This document shows, piece by piece, positions 27,791 to 36,852 of a stretch of DNA of 64,000 nt. The stretch lies in NCBI RefSeq assembly GCF_014698065.1, contig NZ_JACJSI010000029.1, forward strand, positions 16,949 to 80,948. The letters are read 5' to 3'. The translations under genes and the position numbers were made by a program. Source of the stretch: Nostoc flagelliforme FACHB-838 (GTDB lineage Bacteria > Cyanobacteriota > Cyanobacteriia > Cyanobacteriales > Nostocaceae). Within the stretch, counting starts at the first letter, position 1. The number at the start of each line of letters is the position of its first letter. The notes beneath the pieces are model-generated. The model searched no databases, was not told the origin of the DNA, and saw only the letters and a program-made list of their open reading frames with translations.

Positions 27791-28924
27791 TCAAGCTAAA
27801 GTGTGTAAATCAAAGACAACCAAGCGTTCATTTTCCAAAAGACAACGAAACTTAGCACGCAAATAGCGAACGAATTCAGCATAGTAGTCAAGCCACCAGA
27901 AGGCAGGCCAGGCAAACACGATGAAACTTGCGCCTTCATGGTGCAGTCGCTCAAATTCCTTAATTGCTATGGCATCTCCACTAGGAGGCCCCCAATACAC
28001 ACCCTCTTTTTCTAGAAAAGGGATCGCTTGGCAATTTTCAAGTAGCTGATGATGACCCAGTTCGTCCATGTCAACCAAAATATAATTCTGCCCTTGTGCA
28101 ATCAAGGAACCTAACTCTTTACCTAACTTGACCATCCGTTGAAGATATTTGTGACAAGAATCTTCCTTATATTCAAATACATCATTAACTTTAATGCCTT
28201 GTTTGTGTAAATATTCCCGTAGAACTTTCTCTTCATAATAATAGTGGCTAAGTCGCCAGTTATAAGTACGCTTGTTTGTGCCATTATGACCATGAATGCG
28301 GTATAGCGAATGATACTCATTAATCCGCCTGATACTGCCAGAAAAAGGAGCCAAGAACCCGAGGTATGACTCTGCATTTAATCGATAGTTAGTCTCAGGC
28401 ATAGGTAAGATTTTCTCTAAATAGCTGCGTAACCAAACGTTACCGCTAGTAGGTGGAAAAGTATGACCTTCTAAACCATATTTAAGCTGGTCGTTGTATA
28501 AATTACCTTCTAGTAAAATACCTTCACAATCAATTTTTTCTAGTAAGTTGCTATCAACATCAATGACCCGCAAGGGCCAATGAACCTTAACTGCATCTGG
28601 ATCGTCATGCAATATTTTAACTGCTCTTTCAATAGCACTCGGTAGCAAAACATCATCTGAATCCAAGAAGCATATAACCTCACCACAACTAATAGCAAAA
28701 CCAGCATTAAATGCAGATGCTTGTCCACCATTATCTTTTAAGACAGGAACAATTTTTTCTCCATAACTGGTGATGATTTGTTGTGAGTTATCGGTTGAGC
28801 CATCATCAACTACGATGACTTCTGTAGGCTGATAGCTTTGATTTAGGGCACTTTCAATTGCCTCGGACAAAAAAGAGCCATAGTTATAATTGGTAATGAT
28901 GATACTGGCTAGAGTTTTTTGCAT
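27791..28924 (-). CDS. family 2 glycosyltransferase with shared C-terminal module (copy C)
   Basis: 377 residues. GT2 motifs: SIIITNYNYGSFLSEAIESA, VVDDGSTDNS and the DxD-type CFLDSDDVLLP. Residues 275-377 are the shared module: ILVDMDEL, PFLEKEGVYWGPP, WPAFWWLDYY and LVVFDL. The GT domain differs from copies A and B while the module is well conserved, so the module was fused to different catalytic domains or has moved. Spaced 12 bases from the GT gene upstream; operonic. Confidence 0.83.
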   Translation of the reverse strand: MQKTLASIIITNYNYGSFLSEAIESALNQSYQPTEVIVVDDGSTDNSQQIITSYGEKIVPVLKDNGGQASAFNAGFAISCGEVICFLDSDDVLLPSAIERAVKILHDDPDAVKVHWPLRVIDVDSNLLEKIDCEGILLEGNLYNDQLKYGLEGHTFPPTSGNVWLRSYLEKILPMPETNYRLNAESYLGFLAPFSGSIRRINEYHSLYRIHGHNGTNKRTYNWRLSHYYYEEKVLREYLHKQGIKVNDVFEYKEDSCHKYLQRMVKLGKELGSLIAQGQNYILVDMDELGHHQLLENCQAIPFLEKEGVYWGPPSGDAIAIKEFERLHHEGASFIVFAWPAFWWLDYYAEFVRYLRAKFRCLLENERLVVFDLHTLA

Positions 28925-28936
28925 ATACTTTTCCCT

Positions 28937-30133
28937 TTATCCTAATTCAAACACAATTACATAATCGTTTTTTAATAAGTAAGGAAACTTTTGACGCAAA
29001 TAGTCATGAAATCCAGTAAAGTACTCTAGCCACCAAAAAGCCGTCCAAAAGAAGACAATTGCATATACCCCAGTTTGGTGCAATCGCTCAAATTCTTGAA
29101 TTGCCATATTATCATCTGTGGGAATTCCCCAATAATGTCCATTGCATTCAGTAAAGGGAATAGTCTGAAAACCTTCAATGATTTTGTTGCCATTTAGGCA
29201 ATCCTCATCGACTAAGATGAAAGGTTTGTCTGCTGAGATTACAGCCTTCAGTTCCTCCCTCAACTCATACAGATGACCAATGCGATTACGCTCTTCCACA
29301 AAATATAAATCTGCGGTCATTTGAGCCAGATTCCACTTTTTCTGAATCTCATCTAATTCCTTGGCAGCTTGTTGAATATCCCATCTTTTAAAGAAATAAT
29401 CGAGGTTATCGCGTTCTGGAGGAAAAGGATGCCAGAAATGAATAACAGACTTCGGTTCAAACACAACTGGGATGTTTGAATTATACAAAGCCATACTAGA
29501 ATCAATCCAATCTAAATAGACGACATCATCAAAAGGCATCACTCGATCGAAAACACTTCGGCGGTAAAGTTGACAATGAACCTCTCCAGATAACTCTAGT
29601 TTTCGGCGATGAGAACCTTGATCAAGCTGTTGATCGCCTGTAGCTGGCAGAATTTCCAACTTGATCCCATCCGTCGTTTGTACTGAATGAACCTGTCCTA
29701 AGTTTGGGTCCCAGTGAATTTTAGTTGCACCCAAACCGCCCTCGATAATACGGGGAATGGCCACATCAGCTGGATGTTCTTCGCAAGCCTGGATGAGATA
29801 AGACAGCCAATCCTCTTCTACGAGAACATCATTCTCGATGAAACACAAGAAATCATCATTAGGGTTAGATTCCTGAATTACCAGATTTCTTGATTGATTA
29901 GGCATCAAATAATAATCCTTATAAATGACTTTGACATTGCTACGCCCCGCAAGCACCTGTTCAATTTGCTGCCAGTAAACTTCAGGAGTGTTGCAATTTA
30001 TCATAATTAAATTAAAAGGAATATGCGTGTAGTCAAAAATTCGCTGCAAAGATTCCGCAGCTAATGAGAACTGTTCGCGAGGAAAAAATCCAATGGTGAC
30101 TGTTGGCATATTGATATTTCTAAATTGAATCAT
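28937..30133 (-). CDS. GT2-like glycosyltransferase with shared C-terminal module (copy D)
   Basis: 398 residues. The N-terminal domain is a GT-A-like fold (TVTIGFFPREQFSLAAESLQ, then FLCFIENDVLVEEDWL as the acidic metal site and YLDWIDSSMAL). Residues 299-398 form the shared module, more diverged here: ILVDEDCL, YWGIPTDDNMAI, TAFWWLEYF, IVFELG. The gap to the upstream GT-like gene is 5 bases, which implies translational coupling. Confidence 0.8.
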   Translation of the reverse strand: MIQFRNINMPTVTIGFFPREQFSLAAESLQRIFDYTHIPFNLIMINCNTPEVYWQQIEQVLAGRSNVKVIYKDYYLMPNQSRNLVIQESNPNDDFLCFIENDVLVEEDWLSYLIQACEEHPADVAIPRIIEGGLGATKIHWDPNLGQVHSVQTTDGIKLEILPATGDQQLDQGSHRRKLELSGEVHCQLYRRSVFDRVMPFDDVVYLDWIDSSMALYNSNIPVVFEPKSVIHFWHPFPPERDNLDYFFKRWDIQQAAKELDEIQKKWNLAQMTADLYFVEERNRIGHLYELREELKAVISADKPFILVDEDCLNGNKIIEGFQTIPFTECNGHYWGIPTDDNMAIQEFERLHQTGVYAIVFFWTAFWWLEYFTGFHDYLRQKFPYLLKNDYVIVFELG

Positions 30134-30138
30134 GATGA

Positions 30139-31278
30139 TTAATTCATAGCTGCTTCTAGCAGCGAGGACAGAACTTTATGGGAGTCAAAATAATCTTCCG
30201 CAATCTTCCGTGCGGCATGACGATGTTTTTCATAGTTAGAATTGATCGTGTGGACACCGTTCATCGCCTCGCAGAGGTCTTGGAAGATTAAAAGTCCTTC
30301 TCCGATCGGTAGCCAATCGCTTAAGCCTGTGTCTTGAACTAGAATTGGCCTGCCGGAGGCTAGGTAACAGACGCTGCGATCGCTAAACCAGCCACCTTTG
30401 GTAGCAACATAACCCTGTTTTGCTACTCCAAACTCAGCACGGGATGCTTGAACAAATTTCTGGTAAGACTCTGGTGTAAAGGACGCAAGCCATCCGGGAA
30501 TCACCTCCCAGCCATACTGCAATAGTTCATCAGGAAAGCCGCCGCTTAATGCAATCCGAAACTGCTGTTTGGTGAGTTGCGGTATATCAATAAACTTTAA
30601 GAACTCTTTATCTTTGTTGCCGTAGGTGATTCCTTCGGATACTACCTCCCGATAACTGTGCCACTGCATAATCGAACTGAACCCGATGGTGTCATTGTCT
30701 TCAATTACTGGCCAGTAAGGCAGTGCTACTGGAGGTAATGTTTTTAGCCAATGCCTACCGTTTGTGGGGATAAGACAGTCTTCAACATCTATGCGTTGTC
30801 CAATCGTGAACAGGCGATCGCAACGTTCAATCGTTTGTACTAATTCCGAATTACCGCTAGCAATATTAATCTGCGTAAAACCGGGATCTGCATCAATATA
30901 GATGTGGCGCTGCGGCCATCCATACTCATCTCTCCAAACAGAAAGTGGTGAGCCACGGACAATCATTAAATCAGCCTGAGAGCAGATATCTTTAAACTCG
31001 TCAATCTCCATTCCGACTGAATGCTCGTCAGTTCGGTAAATCCACTTGTTCTTAAAACCAAGCGGTTCTAAGCAGTTTTTAATATAATTTGTCGGATAGT
31101 CTAACTCCGTCGTGATTTGCTCGGTTTCCCAGTTGTAAACCCACGACATCGATCCACATTCTTCTAAATAGAAAATATCATGTCCAAGGGCACGCAGACC
31201 CAGAAGGTATTGCAGGTCAGACCAGGCGTTGCCCCCTATGGGAAATCGACCGATAGCACTAGCAAAAATTATAATCAT
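30139..31278 (-). CDS. glycosyltransferase-like protein, paralogue 3 of 3
   Basis: 379 residues. The N-terminus (IGGNAWSDLQYLLGLRALGHDIFYLEE) and the C-terminal GGWFSDRSVCYLASGRP, then QDTGLSDWLPIGEGLLIF, match the two genes upstream. These fit a GT-B fold in which the C-terminal half binds the nucleotide sugar and the 'SGRP' loop is the usual donor-site motif. Donor and acceptor unknown. It ends 5 bases before the next GT2 gene. Confidence 0.72.
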   Translation of the reverse strand: MIIIFASAIGRFPIGGNAWSDLQYLLGLRALGHDIFYLEECGSMSWVYNWETEQITTELDYPTNYIKNCLEPLGFKNKWIYRTDEHSVGMEIDEFKDICSQADLMIVRGSPLSVWRDEYGWPQRHIYIDADPGFTQINIASGNSELVQTIERCDRLFTIGQRIDVEDCLIPTNGRHWLKTLPPVALPYWPVIEDNDTIGFSSIMQWHSYREVVSEGITYGNKDKEFLKFIDIPQLTKQQFRIALSGGFPDELLQYGWEVIPGWLASFTPESYQKFVQASRAEFGVAKQGYVATKGGWFSDRSVCYLASGRPILVQDTGLSDWLPIGEGLLIFQDLCEAMNGVHTINSNYEKHRHAARKIAEDYFDSHKVLSSLLEAAMN

Positions 31279-31322
31279 CCTATTTTAAATTTATTAAATG
31301 TTTTGATTTAGATCAGGACTAG

Positions 31323-32522
31323 TCAGACTGGAAATGGAGATAGATGAGTTCTATTCGTAGTTAAAACTGTTTCCAGTAATTTAGGTAGCACCACTTTGTA
31401 ACTAAAAAATTGCTCGGCTAATTCCACTGCTGCTTGACAGTGAGCCTGATAATTTGTGTTGACGCGCTCGATACAGCTTACGGCTGACTGCAAGCATGAA
31501 AATGCCAGCACACCTTGCCCCGTCGGCAGCCAATCGCTAAATCCAGTATCTTGTAAAATGACGGGACGACCAGCAGCGAGATAGCAGACAGTGCGATCGC
31601 TAAACCAACCGCTACGAGTTTTGACATAAGCCTGTTTGGCAACGCTAAACTCACCACGAGAGCCAGTTAGGTAAGTTATGTAGGTTGACAGATTAGCGCT
31701 AATTTCCTTACCATCTCGAATTAACCAGCCTGCTGCCTGTAAAGATTTTGCAACCTCTGCTATTTCTGCATCCTTGCCGGCAAGAGCAAGTTCGAGTTTT
31801 TGCGAACAGTAGCTAGGGAGTTCCAGCAGACGCATAAATTCCTGATCTTTCTGTCCATAATGCTCACCTTTGTAAGTCACACCTCCATAAGCATTCCAAT
31901 TGGCAATTGTCGTAAATGGTAAATCTACGCGTTCTTCGCAACTATCTTTAGGAATAAGTATCGGGTTCCATATCTCTGGTACAACAGGCGGTACAGTGGG
32001 GAGCCATTTAATGCCATCACTCGGTATGCCGCAATTGGGTTGCCCAATATTAACGCCATAACTAAAGTAGGCGTGATATTCATTGCGACCCTCGGCAGCG
32101 AATGTCCCAATCTGCGTAAAGAATGGGTCCATATCGATTAATACTCGATGTTTGCATAAAAGAAACTCAGGCAACCAGCAAACTCCACCGATATTTAATA
32201 GCAGATCCGCCGTTTTGAGCATCTGCTTTATTTCTTGCCAATCTGCACCGTAGACAGTTCCTGTATCACGATTTACATAGCACACTGTCGCATTTACACC
32301 ATAAGTGTTTATTAGTGTCTGGACTGCGTGCAAACCAAAGCCAGGATCATCATTGTAATTGTGGTTGATTGGGTTATAGCAGGACTCAGGCCAGCCGCTT
32401 TCCTCCAAGTATAGAACTTCATGTCCCAGATTATGTAGCCCTAACACATAGTGAAAGTAGGCTAAGAGATTGCCAGCTACTGGATGTCGAATCATATATC
32501 CGCAAACAACAATGCGTGCCAT
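31323..32522 (-). CDS. glycosyltransferase-like protein, paralogue 2 of 3
   Basis: 399 residues. I start it at ATG 32522 (MARIVVCGY), two bases after the upstream stop. A longer frame to 32609 would overlap the upstream gene by 85 bases and add an unrelated N-terminus. It shares LGLHNLGHEVLYLEESGW, RSGWFSDRTVCYLAAGRP and GFSDWLPTGQGVLAF with its neighbours. Likely GT-B fold glycosyltransferase of unknown specificity. Confidence 0.74.
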   Translation of the reverse strand: MARIVVCGYMIRHPVAGNLLAYFHYVLGLHNLGHEVLYLEESGWPESCYNPINHNYNDDPGFGLHAVQTLINTYGVNATVCYVNRDTGTVYGADWQEIKQMLKTADLLLNIGGVCWLPEFLLCKHRVLIDMDPFFTQIGTFAAEGRNEYHAYFSYGVNIGQPNCGIPSDGIKWLPTVPPVVPEIWNPILIPKDSCEERVDLPFTTIANWNAYGGVTYKGEHYGQKDQEFMRLLELPSYCSQKLELALAGKDAEIAEVAKSLQAAGWLIRDGKEISANLSTYITYLTGSRGEFSVAKQAYVKTRSGWFSDRTVCYLAAGRPVILQDTGFSDWLPTGQGVLAFSCLQSAVSCIERVNTNYQAHCQAAVELAEQFFSYKVVLPKLLETVLTTNRTHLSPFPV

Positions 32523-32524
32523 GC

Positions 32525-33706
32525 TTATAACCCCGCTCGCTCCATGAGACTGCCAATCACTTTCTCTGCGGCAAAGTACTCTGAGGCAATTTCGCGGGCT
32601 GCCCGGCAATTGCCTTCGTAGTCGCTTTCGATCGCGTCCACTGCCGCCAAAATATCTTCCATAGTTTTGAATGCAAATAATCCCTTCCCTGTGGGCAAGA
32701 ACTTGCTAAACCCTGTTTCTTGGGTAATTACAGGACGGCCTGCGGCCAGATAGCAGGCAGAGCGATCGCTAAACCAGCCACTATGCAGTCGCGTGTATTG
32801 ATCCTTAGCTACGGTGAATTCACCGCGCGATCGCTGGATATAATTGCGGTAAGAATTCAGATTTTGGGAGAGTTCCATTGAGTCTACCTGGCTCCAACCG
32901 TGTTTTTGTAGCAGGTATCGCACATCCTGGCTGACATCAGCCGCCGCAATCTCAAATTGCACTGAGCGCTGGTGCGGCAGATCGATAAATTTTTCAAACT
33001 CGCGTGCCTTTCGCCAGTAATAGGTTTCACCTTGATATGTAATATCTTTACCTCCCTTGTTGTCCCAGGTGGTAATGGTGTTGTAAGCTATACCTGGCGT
33101 TTTATCTGACGTTTGCCACAAGTCTGTTGCGATCGCTTGACGAGTCGGTAACCACTCAAAGCGGGAAGTTGGTACTCCACAATCAGGCGCACCCAGATTT
33201 TCCCCAAAGCTAAAGTGTGTATCATGGGCTTCCAGGTCAGCAATTAAGGTTTCGTCTCCCTGAACAACCCGAATTTGAGATCCAACTGGATCAGATTCAA
33301 CATAGATGCGGCGACGACAAGCTAAATGCTCCTCACGGATTTCTTGAGCGCCAGTTACATTCAAGAATGCGTCTGCTTCCTTATATAGGTTGAGGATTTG
33401 GGTTTCGCTCATCCCATAACACTCGCCCCCTGGATAGTGGCCGCGAAATGCCCAACGCTCTTTAAAGCCATAGTCCTCCAAAATTGGTGCGACTCGCTTA
33501 ATGTTATCGGTAGCGTCTGGAGATAGATCGTTAATTAGGGGGTTGTAAATCCAGCGTCCTGAATCTTCGATGTAGTAGGGATCATAGCCGAGTTGACGCA
33601 GCCCAAGCATATAGTGGAGAAATTGATAAGTTACTCCTGCTAGGGGATACCAAAACAAAATCCCGAAGACAATAATTTTCCCCTTAGTAGGGGGTTCATA
33701 ATTCAT
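32525..33706 (-). CDS. glycosyltransferase-like protein, paralogue 1 of 3
   Basis: 393 residues. Shared motifs: the opening GKIIVFGILFWYPLAGVTYQ, LGLRQLGYDPYYIEDSGRW, HSGWFSDRSACYLAAGRPV and GFSKFLPTGKGLFAFK. The start overlaps the acyltransferase gene upstream by 11 bases, so the two are translationally coupled. Probably a GT-B glycosyltransferase. Confidence 0.74.
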   Translation of the reverse strand: MNYEPPTKGKIIVFGILFWYPLAGVTYQFLHYMLGLRQLGYDPYYIEDSGRWIYNPLINDLSPDATDNIKRVAPILEDYGFKERWAFRGHYPGGECYGMSETQILNLYKEADAFLNVTGAQEIREEHLACRRRIYVESDPVGSQIRVVQGDETLIADLEAHDTHFSFGENLGAPDCGVPTSRFEWLPTRQAIATDLWQTSDKTPGIAYNTITTWDNKGGKDITYQGETYYWRKAREFEKFIDLPHQRSVQFEIAAADVSQDVRYLLQKHGWSQVDSMELSQNLNSYRNYIQRSRGEFTVAKDQYTRLHSGWFSDRSACYLAAGRPVITQETGFSKFLPTGKGLFAFKTMEDILAAVDAIESDYEGNCRAAREIASEYFAAEKVIGSLMERAGL

Positions 33707-34295
33707 GCTTCCTACCTCCTGCCTCTAACTGCCGAACGATCCGGGCAGGATTGCCAGCTACAACGGTATACGGTGGAACATCCTCGCTAACAACAGATCG
33801 CGCACCGACGATCGCCCCTTCACCGATTGTCACCCCCGGCAAAATACAGGAATCAAATCCAATCCAGACGTTATCTTGAATCCAAATTGGTTGGGCTGGG
33901 ACATCAGCGTTAGAGAATTGAGAAAGTTGACACGATGCTCGTTCTAAAATTTTTCGTCGCTTGGCAATGTCGAATGGTAAGCGGTAAGTATCCATGAGGA
34001 CAACTTGCCAGGAGATCAAAGCATAATTGCCAATCTTTAGTTCGGCATCGCAGACGATGCGGGCACCGTGAATCAATGCATATTCCCCCACCTCTACCTG
34101 AGCGCGGGAACCTATGTCAAACATAGTATCTTTATATACAGCAGAACCTTTACCTAATCGTAGCCCTACTGCTAATTGGCTGCGGTAAAGTTTAAAGCTG
34201 AGGCTAGTCTCAATATAAGTGTCGTCTCCTAAAACAACATTGTCGGGAATTGTTCCCGGATACCAGTCCCAAGGCAATGTTCGTGTGGCTTCCAT
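33696..34295 (-). CDS. hexapeptide-repeat acyltransferase (second of pair)
   Basis: 199 residues. Left-handed beta-helix repeats (VGEYALIHGARIVCDAE, IGNYALISWQVVLMD, IQDNVWIGFDSCILPGVTIG) and the C-terminal GNPARIVRQL identify an O-acetyltransferase of the WcaF/NodL type. It probably acetylates a sugar of the polymer in the cytosol. Its ATG overlaps the stop of the acyltransferase upstream by one base and its 3' end overlaps the next gene by 11 bases. Confidence 0.83.
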   Translation of the reverse strand: MEATRTLPWDWYPGTIPDNVVLGDDTYIETSLSFKLYRSQLAVGLRLGKGSAVYKDTMFDIGSRAQVEVGEYALIHGARIVCDAELKIGNYALISWQVVLMDTYRLPFDIAKRRKILERASCQLSQFSNADVPAQPIWIQDNVWIGFDSCILPGVTIGEGAIVGARSVVSEDVPPYTVVAGNPARIVRQLEAGGRKHEL

Positions 34296-34897
34296 TAGGT
34301 TTCTACCTCCCCAATCACCTGGGCTGGATTGCCCATCACCCTGCTACGTGGTGGTATATTCCGTGTCACCAATGCCCCAGCCTCAATCCAAGCTCCAGCA
34401 CCGATGCGAACTCCTTTGAGGATCGTGACATTGGGGCCAACCCAAACATCATCTTCAATGATTACCGACTGGCACATCACAGGAGGGCGGAGCCGTCCTT
34501 TTCCCAGAGGAGAGCAGGCGATCGCATCTGCAATTCTTTCTGCTGGTGCGATCGGATGAAAGTCAGTGTCAGCGATCGTGGTATTCCATCCCAAAACCAC
34601 ATAGTTGCCGATGCAAATTTCCTGTTCGCAAAGCAGGATGACACTAGTCAAATAACAATAATTTCCAATCTCAACCCTAGCAGCTTTGCCCAGCGCAAAA
34701 TGCACATAATCCAACGTGCAGTTTTCTCCAACGAGCAACGCGGGGTTGATGCGGCTCTGAAAGCGAGCAAAACAGCGCTCATCATGGTTGATAACACTGT
34801 TGAGTCCCACCTGGACATTGCATGGAAGAGTTAGACTCGTCTGGCAATCGGGTGGCTGGTTGGTTAAATCATTCATGATTTCAGGGGAGCGCTGCAT
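34295..34897 (-). CDS. hexapeptide-repeat acyltransferase (first of pair)
   Basis: 200 residues. Hexapeptide repeats are visible (VEIGNYCYLTSVILL, CIGNYVVLGWNTTIAD, IEDDVWVGPNVTILKGVRIG) and MGNPAQVIGEVE closes the chain. Organised like the next gene, of which it is a distant paralogue. The segment TIADTDFHPI has the His typical of the O-acetyltransferase active-site region. ATG 34876 is an alternative start; neither has a clear ribosome site. 149 bases separate it from the ABC genes upstream. Confidence 0.82.
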   Translation of the reverse strand: MQRSPEIMNDLTNQPPDCQTSLTLPCNVQVGLNSVINHDERCFARFQSRINPALLVGENCTLDYVHFALGKAARVEIGNYCYLTSVILLCEQEICIGNYVVLGWNTTIADTDFHPIAPAERIADAIACSPLGKGRLRPPVMCQSVIIEDDVWVGPNVTILKGVRIGAGAWIEAGALVTRNIPPRSRVMGNPAQVIGEVET

Positions 34898-35046
34898 ATT
34901 GTAATGGGAATCAAGATGGGTTGGTAAACGGTCTGTAAGGTTTTGAAAGGATATTTTTATAAAATTTATACTTAGTAATTCAGTATTTTAATCTTTGGGT
35001 ATTTATGGCAATTGCTGTATCTCACTCTTTTAAATGCTTCAAGTAT

Positions 35047-36852
35047 CTACGCTGATGCTGGTTGAGTTGAGCCGAAATGTAATTTATACAGCTTCTTGTA
35101 ATAACCACTTACCGCTAGCAACTCCTCATGAGTTCCCATCTCTACTACTTTCCCCTGATCCAACACTACGATTCGGTTGGCTCGTTGAATTGTCGAGAGG
35201 CGATGGGCAATAATAAACGTAGTCCGTCCTGCCATCAGTCGCTCTAATGCTTCCAGCAACAGAAACTCGGTTTGAGCATCCAGGGCAGAGGTGGGTTCAT
35301 CCAGAATTAGCACTGGAGCATCCTTGAGCAGGGCGCGGGCGATCGCTAACCGTTGCTTTTCGCCTCCTGAAAGCGTGGCTCCGCGCTCACTAATTACCGT
35401 GTCATAACCTTGAGGCAATCTTTGAATAAAGGCGTCAGCATTGGCAGCTTGGGCAGCTTTGACGATCGCTTCACGGCTGGCATTAAAGCAGCCATAAGCA
35501 ATGTTCTCGGCGATCGTTATCGGCAGCAAAAACGGCTCTTGCAGCACGAGGGCAATCTGCTCGCGCAGGCTTTTCAATTGCACGCTTTGTACATCCATCC
35601 CATCAAAAAAGACTCGTCCCTGCCAGGGGTCAAAAAATCGGAGAATCAGCGAGACTAGGGTAGTTTTACCAGCACCTGTTGCGCCTACTAGAGCGATCGT
35701 TTCTCCCGGTCGCGCTTCTAAGGTAATTTCTTGGAGAACGGGATATTTAGGTTCGTAACCGAAGGTGACTTTCTCTAAACATACGTGTCCGCGTCCTCCT
35801 GCTGGATTAGCAGGCAATAGTCTGGCAGCAGGGGCATCTTGCACCCCATCTTTAGCATCTAAAACCTCTAACACTCTACGAGCACTAGCTGCTGCTGCTG
35901 CAAAACTGGACGATATATAAGCCAGAGTCGCCATCGGCACGTACAGGGAGCCGAGATAAGAGAGAAAGACCAGTAAAGAACCAATTGAGAGTGACCCATC
36001 CAAAACTTGGAAGCCACCGTAAGCCATGATTACTGATGTTCCTACTGCGGTTACGCCTCCCACCCCAACTTTGAATTGCATTTGGGCAAGGATAGAGCGT
36101 ACATAAGCTTGGAGGGCTTTTTGAGACAGGTGGCGAAAGCGCTCATCTTCGTGTGCTTCACGTCCGAATGCTTGAATAATCGGTAGCGCTGTCAAGGTCT
36201 GCTCACTCAACGCTACGATCTCACCTTCAAATTGTTGATACTCATAGGTTCGCTCAGTCATGGGTTGGTTAAAGACCCAAATGAGTAACATTATTAGAGG
36301 AGCAATCATAAGTGAGAGCAGTGAAAGGGAGCGATTAATCTGCCACATGACGGCGAACATTGCTAGCAAATTCACCACAGAAGTAAGCATGGGCAGAAAA
36401 ACCCCCATCGCTAGATTCTGAATACACATGCTGTCAGTCATTACTCGCCTAACAAGATCGCCAGCGCGCTGTTGGTTATGGAATCTTAAAGAAAGATGCT
36501 GTAAGCGATCAAACAGTGCTGCTCCCAAGTCATAAACCATCTGGCTGCCAACACCAGCTCCAACATATTCCTGTATCAGCCGAACCCCTTCGCCAGATAA
36601 AAATAGAACGATTGTGGCACCTGCTAACCAACCGAGCAACTGAATGTTGGATTCACTGCCAGGCAAGGTTTTGAGCCAAACAAAACTATTTGGTAGCGAT
36701 TGGTTGTTCAGGACGTAATCAACGATCAACTTCAAAGACCAGGGCTTGAGTACATTCAGCCCCACATTAATCAGCATTAGCACCATTACAAACGTGAGTC
36801 CGTGCCAACGAACCAGGGCGTAACGTGCCAGTCGCAGCCACCACAGTTTCAT
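35047..36852 (-). CDS. ABC exporter half-transporter (second of pair)
   Basis: 601 residues in MsbA-like order: six membrane helices (about 1-320), then an ATPase domain. Walker A GATGAGKTT near 392, signature LSGGEKQRLAIARALL near 494, Walker B PVLILDEPTSALD near 515. No N-terminal peptidase. It overlaps the partner gene by 4 bases, so the two likely form a heterodimeric exporter of a lipid-linked or free glycan. A linker segment just before Walker A is almost identical in DNA to that of the partner. Confidence 0.88.
   Translation of the reverse strand: MKLWWLRLARYALVRWHGLTFVMVLMLINVGLNVLKPWSLKLIVDYVLNNQSLPNSFVWLKTLPGSESNIQLLGWLAGATIVLFLSGEGVRLIQEYVGAGVGSQMVYDLGAALFDRLQHLSLRFHNQQRAGDLVRRVMTDSMCIQNLAMGVFLPMLTSVVNLLAMFAVMWQINRSLSLLSLMIAPLIMLLIWVFNQPMTERTYEYQQFEGEIVALSEQTLTALPIIQAFGREAHEDERFRHLSQKALQAYVRSILAQMQFKVGVGGVTAVGTSVIMAYGGFQVLDGSLSIGSLLVFLSYLGSLYVPMATLAYISSSFAAAAASARRVLEVLDAKDGVQDAPAARLLPANPAGGRGHVCLEKVTFGYEPKYPVLQEITLEARPGETIALVGATGAGKTTLVSLILRFFDPWQGRVFFDGMDVQSVQLKSLREQIALVLQEPFLLPITIAENIAYGCFNASREAIVKAAQAANADAFIQRLPQGYDTVISERGATLSGGEKQRLAIARALLKDAPVLILDEPTSALDAQTEFLLLEALERLMAGRTTFIIAHRLSTIQRANRIVVLDQGKVVEMGTHEELLAVSGYYKKLYKLHFGSTQPASA

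Noticed and set aside
32523..32609. Longer start for the second GT-like paralogue
   Set aside because: It would overlap the preceding gene by 85 bases and the extra residues are out-of-frame sequence of that gene; ATG 32522 follows its stop by two bases.
34250..34834. Long plus-strand frame opposite the acyltransferase genes
   Set aside because: Antisense to two hexapeptide acyltransferases with clear motifs and no recognisable features of its own; a shadow frame.
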